From Mycogone perniciosa (lineage: Eukaryota > Ascomycota > Sordariomycetes > Hypocreales > Hypocreaceae), in NCBI GenBank assembly GCA_025331125.1, contig JAOALB010000162.1, positions 52,590 through 116,589 on the forward strand: a DNA stretch of 64,000 nucleotides. The letters run 5' to 3'. The notes beneath the pieces were generated by a model. That model ran no database searches. It was not told where the DNA came from and saw nothing but the letters and a program-made list of their open reading frames with translations. This document shows, piece by piece, positions 1 through 13,776 of the stretch (its first letter is position 1; each line of letters begins with the position of its first letter). The position numbers and the translations under genes are program-made.

Positions 1-3000
1 TATCTATATAATAAAAATAACTTAAAAGAAAATTAATTAAGCTATTAAAAATAAAAAGTTAATGCCTATTAGCCTATTAAAGCTTTTAAATAAGCTTTTT
101 TAATAAATACTTATAAAATAAAGAGACTGTATTAAAGTAAAAATAATATTATTAAAAAAATAAATAGCTTTATTAATATATACTACTCTTTAATATAATT
201 AAAAAAGATTATAGCTGTTAATAAAAAGACATTTATAGTAAAAAAACTTAAATTTAATAAGTTAAATATTTTAAAGAAACTATTATTTTAATTATATAAC
301 TTATATAATACCTTTTTATTAAAAATAGTAAATAAACTTGCTTTATAATAGGCCTAAAACTATAAAATTAAAATATTGCCAGGAAAAGACCTTTTAGACT
401 AAAAGAATAAGCTATTTTTATTGAATAAATAGTAGGTAATAAGAAAATAGTTAGATAATAATTTAATAAAAGGATTTATCTGGAAATCGCGAGTATAATA
501 TACTACTCCCCTCCTTTTAACTGTAAAATTAAAAGGCAGTATTTATATCTATTAAAACTATTAAAAGTTAAATAATATTACTAATAAGAATTAATATTTA
601 TTACTATTAATCTAAAAAACCTTTAATGCCTTAAACTATATAAAGGTATATATAAAACTTAATATTATTACTGCGTTTAATAACCTTTATATTATTAAAG
701 GAGATATATAAAAAATAGCGTTTATTATAAAGTTTAGCCTTTTTAAAATATTAATTATACATTTTATCCTTTATAATACACCTACTATATTTTAATACTA
801 TATTAACTATACTTTTTATAACCTCTTTAACTATATTTATATAGTATACTTTAATAATATCTTTATATACGCTTTAAGCTAAAAAGAATATTAAAAATAT
901 ATCCGCGAAGTAATAGCCTGCCTTTAAGACACTAGCCTTTAAATTAATATTATTAAATATACATTTAAAATAATAAAAATAAAATACTTTAACTTAATTA
1001 TTACTTTAAAGGGACTAAAAATAAATTTTAAAAAGGTTAGAGCTATATTAAACTAGCAATTACTTAAAGGAGTAAAAGACTTATAAAAATTCCTTAGCTT
1101 TATAAACATTTATTGCTATTTTATTTAAAAATACTTTAAAATAGCTATACTATTAAATAAACTTTTAAAAAAAGATTAATTATATATTTAAAGAGAAAAA
1201 CAGCAGGAAGCCTTTAATTTAATTAAATACACTTTTAAATTAGCTTTAATTTTAACTTTCTTTAATTATAATAAATAAATAGTCTTTAAAATAAACGCCT
1301 TTAATTAAGCATTAAGCGGTATTTTATTACAGTATATTAAAAAAAGTATTTTATATTTTATTATATTCTTTTTTATAAAGTATAACGCTTAAAAATATAA
1401 TTATAAAATCTATAATAAAAAACTCCTAGTTATTATCAAAATAATAAAAGAGTAGCGCTTAAAATTATAAAGCTTATAAGAATTTAATATTATTATAAAC
1501 TATAAAAACTTTAAATACTTTATTTTAACTAAAGCCTTAAATTAGTAATAAGTTTAATAATTTAAATTCCTCTTTAACTTTAACTGTTATATTATTTATC
1601 AACCTAGCTTTAAGGCTATAAAGTTTAATACTTTAAGTAGAAAAGTAAAGAATAGGCCTATAAAATTAAATCCCTTTAATAATTAAATTGAACATAAATA
1701 ATATATTATCCTTTTATAAAGTTTTTTTAGCCTTAAAGCTTAAGTAATATTCTAAGAAAAAGTCTTATTAAATATAAAAATATCTATAAAAGCCGCCCCT
1801 ATAGCTATAATAATACTCGCAGAAAACAGACTAATTAATAATTTAATTGCAGCAGTATATAAATAAAATACTATAGTAAAAGAAATAATAACTGCGCTTT
1901 AAAACTTTAATATCCGCTAATAGTTAAAGCAGCTCTGTAAAAAACTTTAAATTATAAAAAATAACTATTAAGTAATAAATAGCAGAATCTATTATTAAAA
2001 GCAGCTTTTTATTCCCTTTAATAATAAGCTTTATATATAAATCCTGTTTAGAAACCACTTTAGCAGCCTAGCTAAATACTTAAGCAGATTTAAAACCTTA
2101 AACTATATTAATTAAATATACTAATAGCTATAAATCTTAAAAGATATTAAAGTATTTATATAAGCCTGTAAATTATATATTAAAATAAAGGCTTTATAAT
2201 CTTTACTATAAAGTTCCCTTTAACTACTATTAGTTTTATTTTATATCTAGTTAAATATCTTTATTAACTATATTATACTATTACTTAAATCCCGCTATTA
2301 TAATACTATTTATAAGTATTTACTAATAGTAGTTTACTGCTTTATTAAAATATATTACTTTATATTTATTACTTTACTATTAATAAAAAGCTAACTAATA
2401 TATTTATTAATAGAATTTACTGCCTTTATAGTATACCTAATAATATTATATTAAACTATAGTATATAATTTATATTAGAATTCTAGGAATAACTTTTAAC
2501 GCAATTAAAAGTTATATTAAAATAGTTATTAGCCTTTTACGTTAAAACTAATAGCTAAACTAAAAGAATTAATATAAATATAAAATAATACTTATAAGCT
2601 TTTATTAACCTTTATTAAAATAATTAAATCTATTAGCTTTTACTAGCTGAATTCGCTATAAATAATATAATATTTAAAACTACTAATATATTACTATTTT
2701 TCGCTAACTATAGTTTTAACCTTTACTTAAAGATAAAGCTTTTATAGCCTTGCCTACTAAACCTTTCTGCATTAAAAAAAAGAAAGTTCTTTTACATTAA
2801 CACTATTACCAATTAATTTAAATGCATTATTATATAATTAAAGGCCCTCGCTAAAGCTTTAAAAAAAAGATATAAAGAAAACGCGAATATATAAAAAGAG
2901 GCGTTACTAGTCTATACTATTAGGCAGGAAGTCTTTATTAATATATAAAATACAAAGATTAACTGGCTAATAAAGAAGCTAAATAATAAATAAGCGGGAC

Positions 3001-3633
3001 TTTATATAATAATAAAGGTATATATATAAGCCTGCGCTATTAATTTATTAAAAGGCATAAAAGTCTTTTTAGTTTTATATAACTTTCTCTTGCAATTTAA
3101 AACAGCTACTTTATTATATTTTAAGTAAAAGATAATTAATATAGTTAAATTAAAGAATATTTAAGGCAAGGTATTGAAAAAGGAAAATAATATAAATAAA
3201 GTATAAGAAAAATAAGAGTTTAAAGTATTCCTAGATTATAATAATAATAATAGTTTTTATTACTTTATTAAATAAAAATACTATACTGCTATATAGTAAT
3301 TAGCCTAAAACCTATAAAGCTAAAAAAGGGTAATATAAAACTTTTATATAAAAAACCTAAAAAAGCTAAGCCTATTATAATTAGCATTAAAAGGAATTAT
3401 AAAAGAAGAAAAAAAGAAAATAGCTAAAAAGAAACCAATGCCTGTAAAGTATTAATTAAAAACTGTATACTACTAAAGCCTATAATTAAACTATATATTA
3501 TTAACATTAAAAACTATATAATTTGCTTTATTTACATTTATATTAAAAGTATTAAAATAGATTACTAGGAATTTTAATTTATATAATTAATATAGCTATT
3601 CGCGGCCAAATAGCGAGATAGGAGGGGGGGTAC
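1..3633 (+). mobile_element. Gypsy-type LTR retrotransposon, internal region, RIP-degraded; left end outside window
   Basis: This is the pol part of a Gypsy (Ty3) element, broken by many stop codons in all frames. Reading through the stops on the plus strand gives a reverse transcriptase. A remnant of its start lies at about 471-520. The catalytic YxDD box is mutated to FNNIFIYA at about 847-880. RNase H follows at about 1290-1660, ending in a segment (about 1590-1641) that still reads IIYQPSFKAIKFNTLSR, the degraded form of the Gypsy pattern YxPGxxNxxADxLSR. The rest up to the polypurine tract should hold the integrase, which I could not read clearly. Asp to Asn and Gln/Arg to stop changes fit C-to-T and G-to-A mutation by RIP. 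The element is inactive. The 5' LTR and gag are not in the window. Confidence 0.8.
3618..3633 (+). other. Polypurine tract of the Gypsy element
   Basis: A purine run containing AGGAGGGGGGG sits immediately before the TG that opens the LTR. In LTR elements this primes plus-strand DNA synthesis. It fixes the orientation of the element as plus. Confidence 0.75.
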
Positions 3634-3805
3634 TGTTACGGCATTGACTGTAACGCGATGTTAACGCCCTATTACGTGAGCTCCGGTTACGTAACCAGGC
3701 CTTAACGCGTTCCTAGCTATAGCTTTCCGTAGAGCCTTAGGGCTTCCTTGCTCTCTATAGCATAATAACGATATTTGCCCTGACCTGCCTTCCTATACCG
3801 TAATA
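3634..3805 (+). repeat. 3' LTR of the Gypsy element (172 bp family G1)
   Basis: It opens with TGTTACGGCATTGACTG and closes with TACCGTAATA, which are inverted-repeat ends. A second copy of exactly the same length lies at 50878-51049 in reverse, and a rearranged copy at 21568-21740. This copy keeps CpG, CpA and TpG far better than the internal region it is joined to. Confidence 0.8.
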
Positions 3806-6640
3806 ATTATAGTATAAAGTAATTTAAATAATTAATTTATTAATTAAATAAAAAGTAGATTTATATTAGTTAATAGCTATACTGGCTTATAAATAAACTA
3901 GTAATAATGTTTTATTTATATAGTTTAAAGAAATTGGTAATATAGTTAAAAGATATTTAATTAATATAATAGGGGAGTAAAGTTTTTAATTTACTTTTTA
4001 TAAATTAAAGAAATAAAATAAAAGAATATAGGTTTTTTTAAATGAAATATAATAGTAAAAAAGAAAAGGTATTAAATAAAATTAAATAATTATAAAATAA
4101 AATTTAAATTAAAGGTAATATTTAAGTTAATATAAAATAAACCTTTTATAAATAAAAAGAAAAAAGAAAGGATAATACTGCTTTTTATTCTTTTATAGGT
4201 ATAGGTATATAGTTTAGTATATAAAGTAATTTTCTTTATTATATATAAATTACTGCTTTTTTAAGGTAACCTTTTATAATTTATGTACCTTTTTGTTTGT
4301 TTTAATTATAAAAAGTCCTATTAAAAAAGGCTATTATTAGTTATTTAATATAATTAACTTTATTAATACGCCTATTATAAGTAAAAAGACTTTTAAAGAG
4401 ATTTCTTTATTTTAAAAGGGTTAAACTTAACTTTTTGATTTAACTATTTACTTTAAATAAAGCTTTAATAAATAAGTATTATTTAATTAATATTTTTACT
4501 TTAACCTTTTTTAATCTTGAAAGTATTTTATTTTTTAAACTATTAATAGTATAAATATTAGTTAATTAAATTTATGAATTTATTTAAAAGTTACCTTTTC
4601 CCTTTTATTTATATTATTTATATTTTTATTATCTTTTATAAAGGATTATACTTTTAAAAAGTACTTTTAGCGCTATACCTTTAAAGATCTTTAATTCTAT
4701 ATTTAAAATATTATATATACTATTAAAAGAAAAATATTTAACTTAATTTATATTTTAATAGAGATTCTATAGATTTATAGGTAACTCTTTTATATTCTTT
4801 TTAAGCGGATAAAGTATATTAAAATTTTATTTATATTATTCCATAGGCAGTATAATCTTTATTTTTATTAAAGGTGCTTTTGGATTTAAGTTATTATTAT
4901 TATAACTATTAAAAATATATTCTATTCCTTTTTTATAACTATATTTTTATTTTAAGCTTTTAGTAAAAGGACTATTTAAATTGCCTTTAGTTTAAACCCT
5001 TTTTATATATTTAATAATATTTTCCTAGCTATTAGTTTTAATAAAGCAATTAAAGTATAATTATTACTTTTTTTAAAGAAAATTAAGCGTTTACCTTGAT
5101 TAAATTAATAGTTCTTAATTATTTTAATCCTTTTATAGCCTTTTACTTTATAAAGGATATGTTTTTATTTTATAAAACACTTTTTTCATTTTATTAAAAA
5201 TAAGAAAGTAACAGGTTAAGCAATTTAATAAGTTTAGAAATTTATTTTAAATTTTATTATTAGAAGGTAAATAATTAATATAAATATAGTAAATAATACA
5301 CCATTTAACTTTATAGTCTTTTTCTTTATAATATAATTAAATTATACTTTTTATAAATAAAATAGTAAATTTTAATTTAGCAGCTATCTTTTCCCTTTTA
5401 AAAATAATATTTAATAATTATTTTGAAATATATTGCCGCTTACTTTTATTTATATATCCTTTATATTAAAGTAATTATGTTAATTTATATTATTTATTTT
5501 AAAAATACGACTTGAAAATATTATAAAAGACTATATTCTAATTAATATATTTCCTTTTCCTTTAATTTATAAATATACACTTTAATCGTTAATTCAGTTA
5601 TTTAATTTTATAAGCTATATAGTCTTGTAATAATGAAAGAATTATTAAAAAGTTTATTAAATTCCTAGTTATTAATAATTTTAATAATGATTTTATTAAT
5701 TACTTTACCTTTAAATAAATCTTATTATATAAAATCTTATTTAATATTTTTAGCCTATAAACCTTTATTATTTCTGCTTAAAGTTTAATTTTCAATGAAC
5801 TTAATTAATATATCTTTAATTTTATATCTTTAAAGAGGTCTTTTAGCATTGTATATTATAAAATAAAATAAAGTTATTTAAAAAGAGAGGCTTAATTCTT
5901 TTTATAAAAACTATTAATTATTAGTATTTATTTTCTTAGCTAATATTTATTAACATACTATTACTTTTACGTACACTGTTTTTATATTTTCTGTTTTTTA
6001 AATATATAAATATCCATTATTAATTAATCTTTTACTATATAGATTTTATTTTAATTAATTAGCTGCTAGATAAATAATTTTACTTTTAAAGGGAAAATCA
6101 ATCTTTAATTAAATAATAGGTAAAGCGCAAAATACTTTATTAAGCCCTTTATAGTATATTTATTAACTATAATTACTTTATTTAAATTCTAAAACTTCTT
6201 TTTATTATATTTAGCTATTTTTATTAATATTAATATTAAACTTTAATAATTAACCTTTATAAAAGAATTAGCCTTCAAATTATATATTAATATTTATATA
6301 GTTTTAACTTTTAAATTAATTAATATTTATAAAAGTATTTTCTGTATTTTACATCCTTTATTGATAAGAGCTTAAATTATTATATTAAATTAATAACTTT
6401 AACTAAAATAAACTTTAATATTATTATAAATAATAAGATTAATATAAAGTATACTTTTATTAATTTATAGAAGTTATATTATACTTAAATATATATTTAT
6501 AAAGTCTTTTAAGTCCCTTTCTTTCTTAGTTTTAGCTTTATTTACAGCAGTTACTAGTTTATAGGATAAAGTATCTGCTATAGTATTTTTTTCTTTAAAA
6601 TGTACTTGGCTGTAAAGTTAAAAAGGAAAATATAGTTAAT
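3806..6640 (-). mobile_element. RIP-degraded retroelement sequence, family uncertain
   Basis: About 2.8 kb of very AT-rich sequence with no usable reading frame. Read on the minus strand through stops, parts near 5.0-6.6 kb look like retroelement polyprotein (Lys/Ile-rich stretches with collapsed Gln and Arg codons), but I could not place a diagnostic motif. No cellular gene is visible. Confidence 0.4.
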
Positions 6641-6913
6641 TATAGCAGAGTGCAGTATAGCTATATAAAATATAGAGAGAATAGGAATAAAGCTTAATTC
6701 TATTAAAGCATATACTATAATAGCCCTACTATATATATATATAGCTAATATAAAGGACAAGGTAGAATATATATATTATAAGCGCCTATATAGTCTAATA
6801 TATTGCTTATATAATATATATATTAGCTTATATCTGCTATATAAGCAAATAAAAGCTTCTTAACGCTAATAAACGCTAATAAATAGTAGGTCCTTAGCTT
6901 ACCTAACCTAACA
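6641..6913 (-). repeat. Copia family C1 LTR, minus orientation
   Basis: A 273-bp sequence matching, in reverse, the LTR copies at 22035, 23878, 28952 and 31676. In LTR orientation it starts TGTTAGGTTAGG, carries the paired GCGTTTATTAGCG-like motifs, and contains a TATATATATA stretch. It is strongly RIP-mutated. The 5-bp flanks do not match, so it is not a clean solo insertion. Confidence 0.75.
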
Positions 6914-7345
6914 AAAATAAATAAATAAAAACTTATAAAGGAATTAATCGGTTTTAAAGATAAAATTAATAGGAAAGGGATATTATATTATAACTTAACT
7001 ATATTAAAGACTTAGTTATAGGATTATAGTAAAATATTGGAACCTTTAACTGATTACTTATAAATTGCAGCTATAAATGCAATTTTATTAAAGGGATTAT
7101 TATATAAAACTATAATCCTAGATTATTGAGATTACTATAATCTAAACAATTTAAATATCTTTATTATATATCTCCTTTATATATATATATAACTAGCTTA
7201 TTATTTATTTAATATAATTACTTAAATAGTTATTAATAAACTATATTTACAAAAACTACTTGTTTTGTAAAATAGTAATTATATTACCTTACTTGGTATT
7301 TATCCTTAACCTCTTTATTAATATAAAACACTTTCCTTTTATAAT
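6914..7345 (+). repeat. Dispersed repeat module M, copy 1
   Basis: This about 430-bp stretch recurs in the same orientation at 57218-57656, and its right part recurs in reverse at 21737-21905. Shared landmarks are GGGATATTATATTATAACTT, AACTAGCTTATTATTTATTT and CCTCTTTATTAATATAAA. It is probably an LTR or tail of a further retroelement family, but the ends are unclear. Confidence 0.5.
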
Positions 7346-8800
7346 ACTAGGTCTTGGCACTTAATATTAACATTTTTGTATATAATACTACTAAACTATT
7401 AATAGCATTAAACTACTACTTACAATAGCCTTAAAGCCTATAAATAGTAGTCCCTTTAATTTATAAAAGTATATACTTAAAAAGATATAATAAAAAGTAA
7501 AGAATATGATTTTTATTAAAGTAAAAATAAATCTTTATATTAACGCTATTACTGTTAAGTTTAATTAACTGCTAAAGGAAAGCTAATATATTAAAATATA
7601 CTTTAGCTTAAAGTTTAATATTAATAGTAACTTTAACTCTTTAATACTCAATCCTTTAAGCTTACCTTTAATCCCTTTTATATAACTTAATACTAAAAAT
7701 TAATACTTTTAAATAGTTTTATACTAATAAACTATATAATAGGCTCCCTTTTAATATATTATATTTTACTTAAATATATATTATAATAATAATTAAAATA
7801 TCTTCAACTAAAATCTGTTTAATTAATATTAAAAGAAAAGTTATAAGTTTTTATTAAATTAGATTTAAAGTTAATTATATAGAAATATAAAGTATATTAT
7901 ATCTGCTTATTAATTACAGGGATTATTTAGTAAAGATTTAATATTATCGTTTAAGTATTATTAATAAAAGTTAAATAATTAATAACTTTAATTAGTTAAA
8001 AAGCTAAATAAAAGCTTTTTAATAAAATAAGAAAATTAGAATTTAGATAAGCGCTATAAAGGTTAAGGCAGCCAAGTAATAGTTTATATATATAGTTTAA
8101 GCTACTTAAAGGGGATTTTAAACTCTTTTTATAATATAAAGGTAAATTACTTTAAAGCTATTAAACTAAAAGTAAAAATATAGATTAGTTAAAATTGAAT
8201 TAATATTTGATTTTTAAAGTAATTATATTAAAATTAATAAAAGACAATAGTTTTACTTTTTTTCTTTAAATTAATTAATAAAAGGTTTTTATTTTTTAGC
8301 TTTAATAGTATAGTAAGATTAATATAAAAGACTGCCCTTTTATTATAATATAAAAACTATTAGGATTTCTAGCTGTAATAAATATATTAAAGGAACATTA
8401 AATAGTGCCTTTATAATAGCCTTAAATATAAAATATAAATTTGTTTATTAAATATTTAATACATTAACTGTTTAAAGCTATATAAAGCTATATATAAACT
8501 ATATTTAACTAAACCCTTTTATAGCTATTAATAGCTAATATACCTTTTAATTATAAAACTATAAAAGGTTTATAAATAAAGAGTAAAAGAATTTTAATAG
8601 ATTTACTTTATAGCTTTTAAGCCTTTAAATACTACTTAAAATATAATAACTCTTAGCCCCCCTTTATTATTATATATAGCAGCAGTAAACAGACTTTTAT
8701 AGTTTTAAGTCTAAGGAAAAGGCTATATTAAAAAACAGTAATTTAAAAATCCTTTAATAAATGTTAAAAAACCTAATTAAAATTAAAAGAATAGGAAAAT
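7346..8800 (+). mobile_element. RIP-degraded sequence upstream of the LINE; possibly its ORF1
   Basis: AT-rich, without open frames. Its position directly upstream of a LINE endonuclease domain suggests the first open reading frame of that element (gag-like), but no zinc-knuckle motif could be read. I see no cellular gene. Confidence 0.35.
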
Positions 8801-11800
8801 TTAAAAAATATTATAAGCTAATATTAATAAGTTAAAGCTAGTATATAGTACTGCGTTTACCTTTATAGCTAAAAAACACTATAATATTTATTATAATATA
8901 AACATTATATATAAATATTACTTAAAAGGAATACTGCTATATAATATAATATAAAGAATTTTAATCTTTTCTTTTAGTAATAACTTAAATAAATTACAGT
9001 ACTCGCTTATAAGTCTTTATATATATAAATAAAAAAGCAGGAATTGAAATTAAATAACTATTTATTAAAGCTATTTAAAACCTTTTTTACATCTATATTA
9101 ATAAACTTATAATTATTAATATTTATAGAAAATATCATATATTTAAGGCCTTTAATACTCTATTTATATAGCTAATTACTGAAAACTATTTAATAGCCAG
9201 GGACTTTAATATTATATACTTTTTATAATAAATAACTAATAACTATAATTAAAGTATACTAATAGCTAACTAAACCTTTCAAATTAGCCTTTTTTTCTTT
9301 AACTTATTAAATACTTTAATTTATATATTAAGTAATATAATTAATTTAATATTTTTAAATATACTATAAATAAAAACTATATGAAAGACATATTTATTTA
9401 CTAGCTTTAATTATATTATATTAAATATTATAATCCTAGCTTTAACTTATTACTTAATATTATTTAAAGGGCTAAAGGTTAAAAGGGATAATAATAAAAG
9501 ATACTTTTTAACTTTAATTAAAAAAAGATTTTACTTTTTCCTCCTTTTTAATTAATAATAGTAGCTATAGATTAAAGCGCTACTCTCTCTCCTTTATAAA
9601 TCTATTAAAATAATGAGCCGACTATTAGCTTAACTACCTTTAAAACTATAATAGGGAGCTAAGTATAAAGAAAGCTATTAAGCCTTTTTAATAGCTAATA
9701 AAATAGCAGCTTTACCGCTAAACGCTTATCTTTATAATACTTAAATGTTTTTTAGAAAAACAGTAAAAAATACTAAAAAAGTATATTAATAAAAAATAAT
9801 TAATATAGTTAATAAAAGTAAAAGTATTTTTTATATAGTTTATTAAACTAAGCTAAAATTACTCTTTTAACTGCTACTATTATAAATTAATAATTAAAGT
9901 TTTACCTTTTAAGAAAATAAAGCTATTACCCTTTATGATACTATATTTAAAAAATATATAGCAGTTAATAATATTAAAAGCCTATAAATTTTCATTAATT
10001 AATAATAGTAAATTACTTTCTTTATAATAATTTGATTTAAAAAGGCAGTAGGAGTTATAATATATATAAGAAATATATTTTTAAGTATTAATAATATTAT
10101 AATAAACCTTTTATATTTTTACTAGCTTATAATTAAAAAAAATATTTGCTCCTTCTCTAAAACTTACTTTAAAATTAACTATTATTTACTTACTTTTAAA
10201 TTAATTAAAATAGTAATAATTTTTAAGTTAAAGAAAAGAGATTTTTTATCTTTAAAGGCTTAAATATTAATCTTTTTACTTTTATACCTAGGTCAAAGAT
10301 TTAAATACTTTATTATATAAAGGATAATATATATTATAATTAAATAGCAGGTATAATATATTAAATAGACTGGCGCCCTCTTTAAAAGATCTAGCATTAA
10401 ACTAGTTATAGCTTTAGTCTATAAAGTTAAGCTAGCCTTCTATAATAGTAAAATAGCTACTTTAATTACAATTAATATTTAAAAGGCCTTTAATATAGTC
10501 TTTACTAATAGGTTAATACTTTAATTATATAATTAAAGCTAGCTTAACTATATAGCTTAATAAACTGTCTCTTTTATAATAAACTATAAAGCTTAAATAA
10601 AACTATAAAAGATAATAATTTAACTGCTTTCTTTAAACTATAATCTCCTTTAAAGATTGTTAATATCCTTAATCCTCTTTTTACTTTATATAGCTTTAAT
10701 ATATTACCTATTTACTGCCTTTACCTAGCTTTATATAACTACAATTAAATAAGTCTTTATTAGTAAACTCTAAAGGTTTAGCTACATAAATAATACAATA
10801 TTCCTTTTTATTAATAATACCTTTAACTAAACAGTAGCCTGAATAATAGCTACTCTTTAAAAGCTTTAGTAATAAAGTAATAATAATATAATATTATTTA
10901 ATTTAAAAAAATAGAAGTAATATACTTTTTAAAACGCTATATTTAAAATAATCTATTAGTAATATATAATAATATTAAAAGAACTGCTATTAAGACAGGT
11001 ATAATTAAATAGCTTAGTATTTTCTTTAACTAAAAACTTAACTTTAAATTATATATTAAATAATAGGCTATAAAGGCCTATATAGTAATAAATATACTCT
11101 ATAGCATTTTAAACTTAATATAAAGGGCTGCACTATACTTTATATACTAAATAGTCTATACTTATATTAAACTAATACTTTATTATAAGGCAGAAGTATA
11201 ATATAAAGGCTTAAAGGTATATATGATGCAATGCCTCTTTAATTATATAAGCTTAATGTTTAAAATAGACTTATAGGCAATCCTTTTAATATAAAAGATA
11301 ACTTTTATATTAATTTTATACAAAAAGAGCAGGATCCCTTTAATAATATAACTCCTTAATGCCTAGAAACTTTAATTTACAGTTAAACTGCTATTATTAA
11401 ATAACTAATCCCTTTTAATTTACAGGACCCGCTTTAATTAGTGCTTATATAAATATATTACTTTAATGCCTATAATAGAGTTATAGTAAATTATATAGCT
11501 TATTAAAAACTGCCTAAAACTAACCCTTTTACTTAAACTAACTAGATCTTAAACCCTTTTCTTAAATAGTAAAGTTAAAGCTACTAAAACATTTAATAAT
11601 TAAATAGCTATAATAGCCCTCTAAGATATTATAGTATTTATTGACAGCTTATATTATACTATAGAAGCTATAGGCTATAGCTTTTTAATATAGTAAAATA
11701 ATAGAGAAATTTAAAATAAATATAACTGACTTAGCCTAGTAAAGGTATTTAATAGTAAAGCAGCTAAAGCATTAAAAGGACTTAAAGGTACTTTAGCTAA

Positions 11801-12560
11801 TAAAAATAATAAAAAAGGATATTACTGTTTACCTAAATAATATAACTGCAATATACTATTTGAAAGGCACCCCTTTAAACTCTTTATAATAGGTTTTTAT
11901 TAAACTTTAACGACTTAAAAATATATATAATTAAAATATATATATAATAGTACTTTAATTATTAAAGGATACAAGACAATAAAGCTATAGACTAATTAGT
12001 AAAACTAGGCTATAAATAGTTAATATTACTTAATATAATACCTATATTTACTTTCCTTTAATAAAAGGTAAAGGCAAAATTAAAAACTAGCTTTAAAAGC
12101 TAATAAAAGACAAGTATATTTAATATATATTGCCTATTTAAATTCACTATTTACTTAAAATACTTTTAAGAACTAATAATTCTATAAAAAAAGCTTTACT
12201 ATTTACTGGCAGCTAAGTTTTAGTATAAAGACTTTGCGCAGTATTATAAGCGCTTTTAGTATAAAAACGCAATAATAAACTGCAGCTGCAGTAAAAAGAA
12301 AGTATATAATAATATTTTCTACTATAAGAAAATTAATAAAATACTGCAATAAAGACTAGCCCTTTTAATCTGCAAATTAACGTTTTATTTACTAGGGATT
12401 AGCTATAGCTACTTCCTTTAAATAGCGCAGGCATTTAGCTTTTTTACTAAAATATACCCGCGCTATTAAAAGCTTAACTAACTGCAGCTTTAAACTTCAA
12501 TATTAATTATTTAATTCTTTCCTTTATCTCTTTTTTACTTCATAAAGGATATCTTTACAG
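8801..12560 (+). mobile_element. Tad1-like non-LTR retrotransposon (LINE) ORF2, RIP-degraded
   Basis: Reading through stops on the plus strand gives the order of a Tad1-clade ORF2. An apurinic endonuclease at about 9060-9420 keeps ARDFN in place of GDFN. A reverse transcriptase spans about 10140-10900, with ISLILFLLYIALIYYL (from SPxLFLLYIA) at about 10650-10710 and a mutated YIDD (YINNT) at about 10780. An RNase H-like segment lies at about 11610-11800. A Cys-containing tail at about 12280-12320 fits the C-terminal zinc finger. It carries many stops and is certainly inactive. Confidence 0.7.
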
Positions 12561-13250
12561 CTTCGCTTCTAAGTCGCCTATAAATTAATAAGGCTAGCCT
12601 TTAAGGTCGATTTTAGTTACCTATTATACTATATAAGATTCGCGCGCCTCCTTAACCCGCTAATAGAAGTAGAGCTAAAAGATTATACCTGCTAAAGCGA
12701 TAAAATACTATATAAGGGAGCTTATATATTTATTAGTAAAACTATAGTTAGACCTAGTATAGTATATTCTTTTACTTTACTGGGATTGGTGGCTTTTACT
12801 ATAGGATATTAATAGTACATTATTATTATTATTATTATTATCTATTAATATAAACTTATAGACCTTGGTTTAACTATTAAGAATTAACCTGGATCATTAT
12901 ACTTTATTAATATAATAATAAAGTTTCTTTAGTAATTAAAACTATTAAAAAGAATTTAACTATAAAGAAAAAGTTTTAAAATATAAAACCTTTAAATAAA
13001 TTAATAAAAGGAATTATGAAAATTACCTTTAATTTAATAATAGAAGTAATTGATTTAAAAATAAAATTTAAATAAAGTAAAAGGAAAAGTAAATAAATTT
13101 AAAAAATAATTGCCTTTTTATAGAAAATATTTAATAATATTAATAAAATACTTAAAATAAAAAGCTTTAAAACAGTAGTATTGCTAAAATAACTATAAAA
13201 TATCTTTAATACTAGAAGTATAATATTGATCGCTGTGCCGCTTTGTGTAG
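12561..13250. other. AT-rich border zone with (ATT)n microsatellite
   Basis: This is the transition from the AT block to the first balanced island. It holds an (ATT) microsatellite at about 12819-12842. A short tail of repeat module M (TATAGACCTTGGTTTAACT and following) lies at about 12841-12900. No gene is seen. Confidence 0.5.
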
Positions 13251-13299
13251 CCGGCTTGCTATTAGGCTAGGCTATCCAGGCGCTGTCGATTATGATAAC

Positions 13300-13776
13300 T
13301 TAGTCGCTGGCTTCCAGGAACGCGTTGCTTGAGTTGGCTAGGTTGAACGGAACGGCGTTATTCGGAGCCGTGCTGTTCGGAGCCGCGTTGTTTAAGGCCG
13401 CGTTGTTCGAAGCCGCGTTGGCCAAGTCGGCTAGGTCTAACCAAGCAGCGTTGTTTTGTCTGACTTGGTGGAACCCGTTGAATGGGGCCGCGTTGTTCGG
13501 GTCGGCTAGGTCGGTCGAATTCGTGTTGTTCGGGTCGGCGTTGTTCGAAACGTTGGATCCGGCTTGAACGGCTAACGGGCTTGAATTCAATCGGGCTAGC
13601 TGGGCAGCGCGATTGAAGATGACGAAAGAGTTGATTCCGTGACGGGAAGGTCTGGCGGCATAATCCACAGGTTCGGCGCTGCAGATCTTGCTGATATAGC
13701 TGCTAGGCCCGCTGTTGTTTAAGCTGCTGGGCTCGTCAGGCTTATCCACAAGGATCATACGAAGTGGAATACACAC
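13300..13776 (-). CDS. Asn/Ala-rich repetitive ORF, 158 codons, doubtful gene
   Basis: An open frame of 158 codons with balanced codon use. Residues 1-60 are ordinary. From about residue 70 it becomes a degenerate repeat dominated by Asn-Asn-Ala-Ala/Asp-Pro units (NNAAPN, NNADPNN, NNAALNNAAP) with no Cys. There is no signal peptide, membrane segment or known domain. On the other strand a Copia C-terminal fragment overlaps its 5' end (13752-13910), so the frame probably arose at an element junction or from a low-complexity repeat. The repeat unit at DNA level is a GC-rich 12-15-mer related to GAACAACGCGGCC. It could encode a truncated repeat-rich protein, but I would not treat it as a proven gene. 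Confidence 0.25.
   Translation of the reverse strand: MCIPLRMILVDKPDEPSSLNNSGPSSYISKICSAEPVDYAARPSRHGINSFVIFNRAAQLARLNSSPLAVQAGSNVSNNADPNNTNSTDLADPNNAAPFNGFHQVRQNNAAWLDLADLANAASNNAALNNAAPNSTAPNNAVPFNLANSSNAFLEASD

Noticed and set aside
6578..6760. 60-codon minus-strand frame
   Set aside because: Overlaps the C1 LTR and adjoining element sequence; low-complexity hydrophobic translation of AT-rich DNA.
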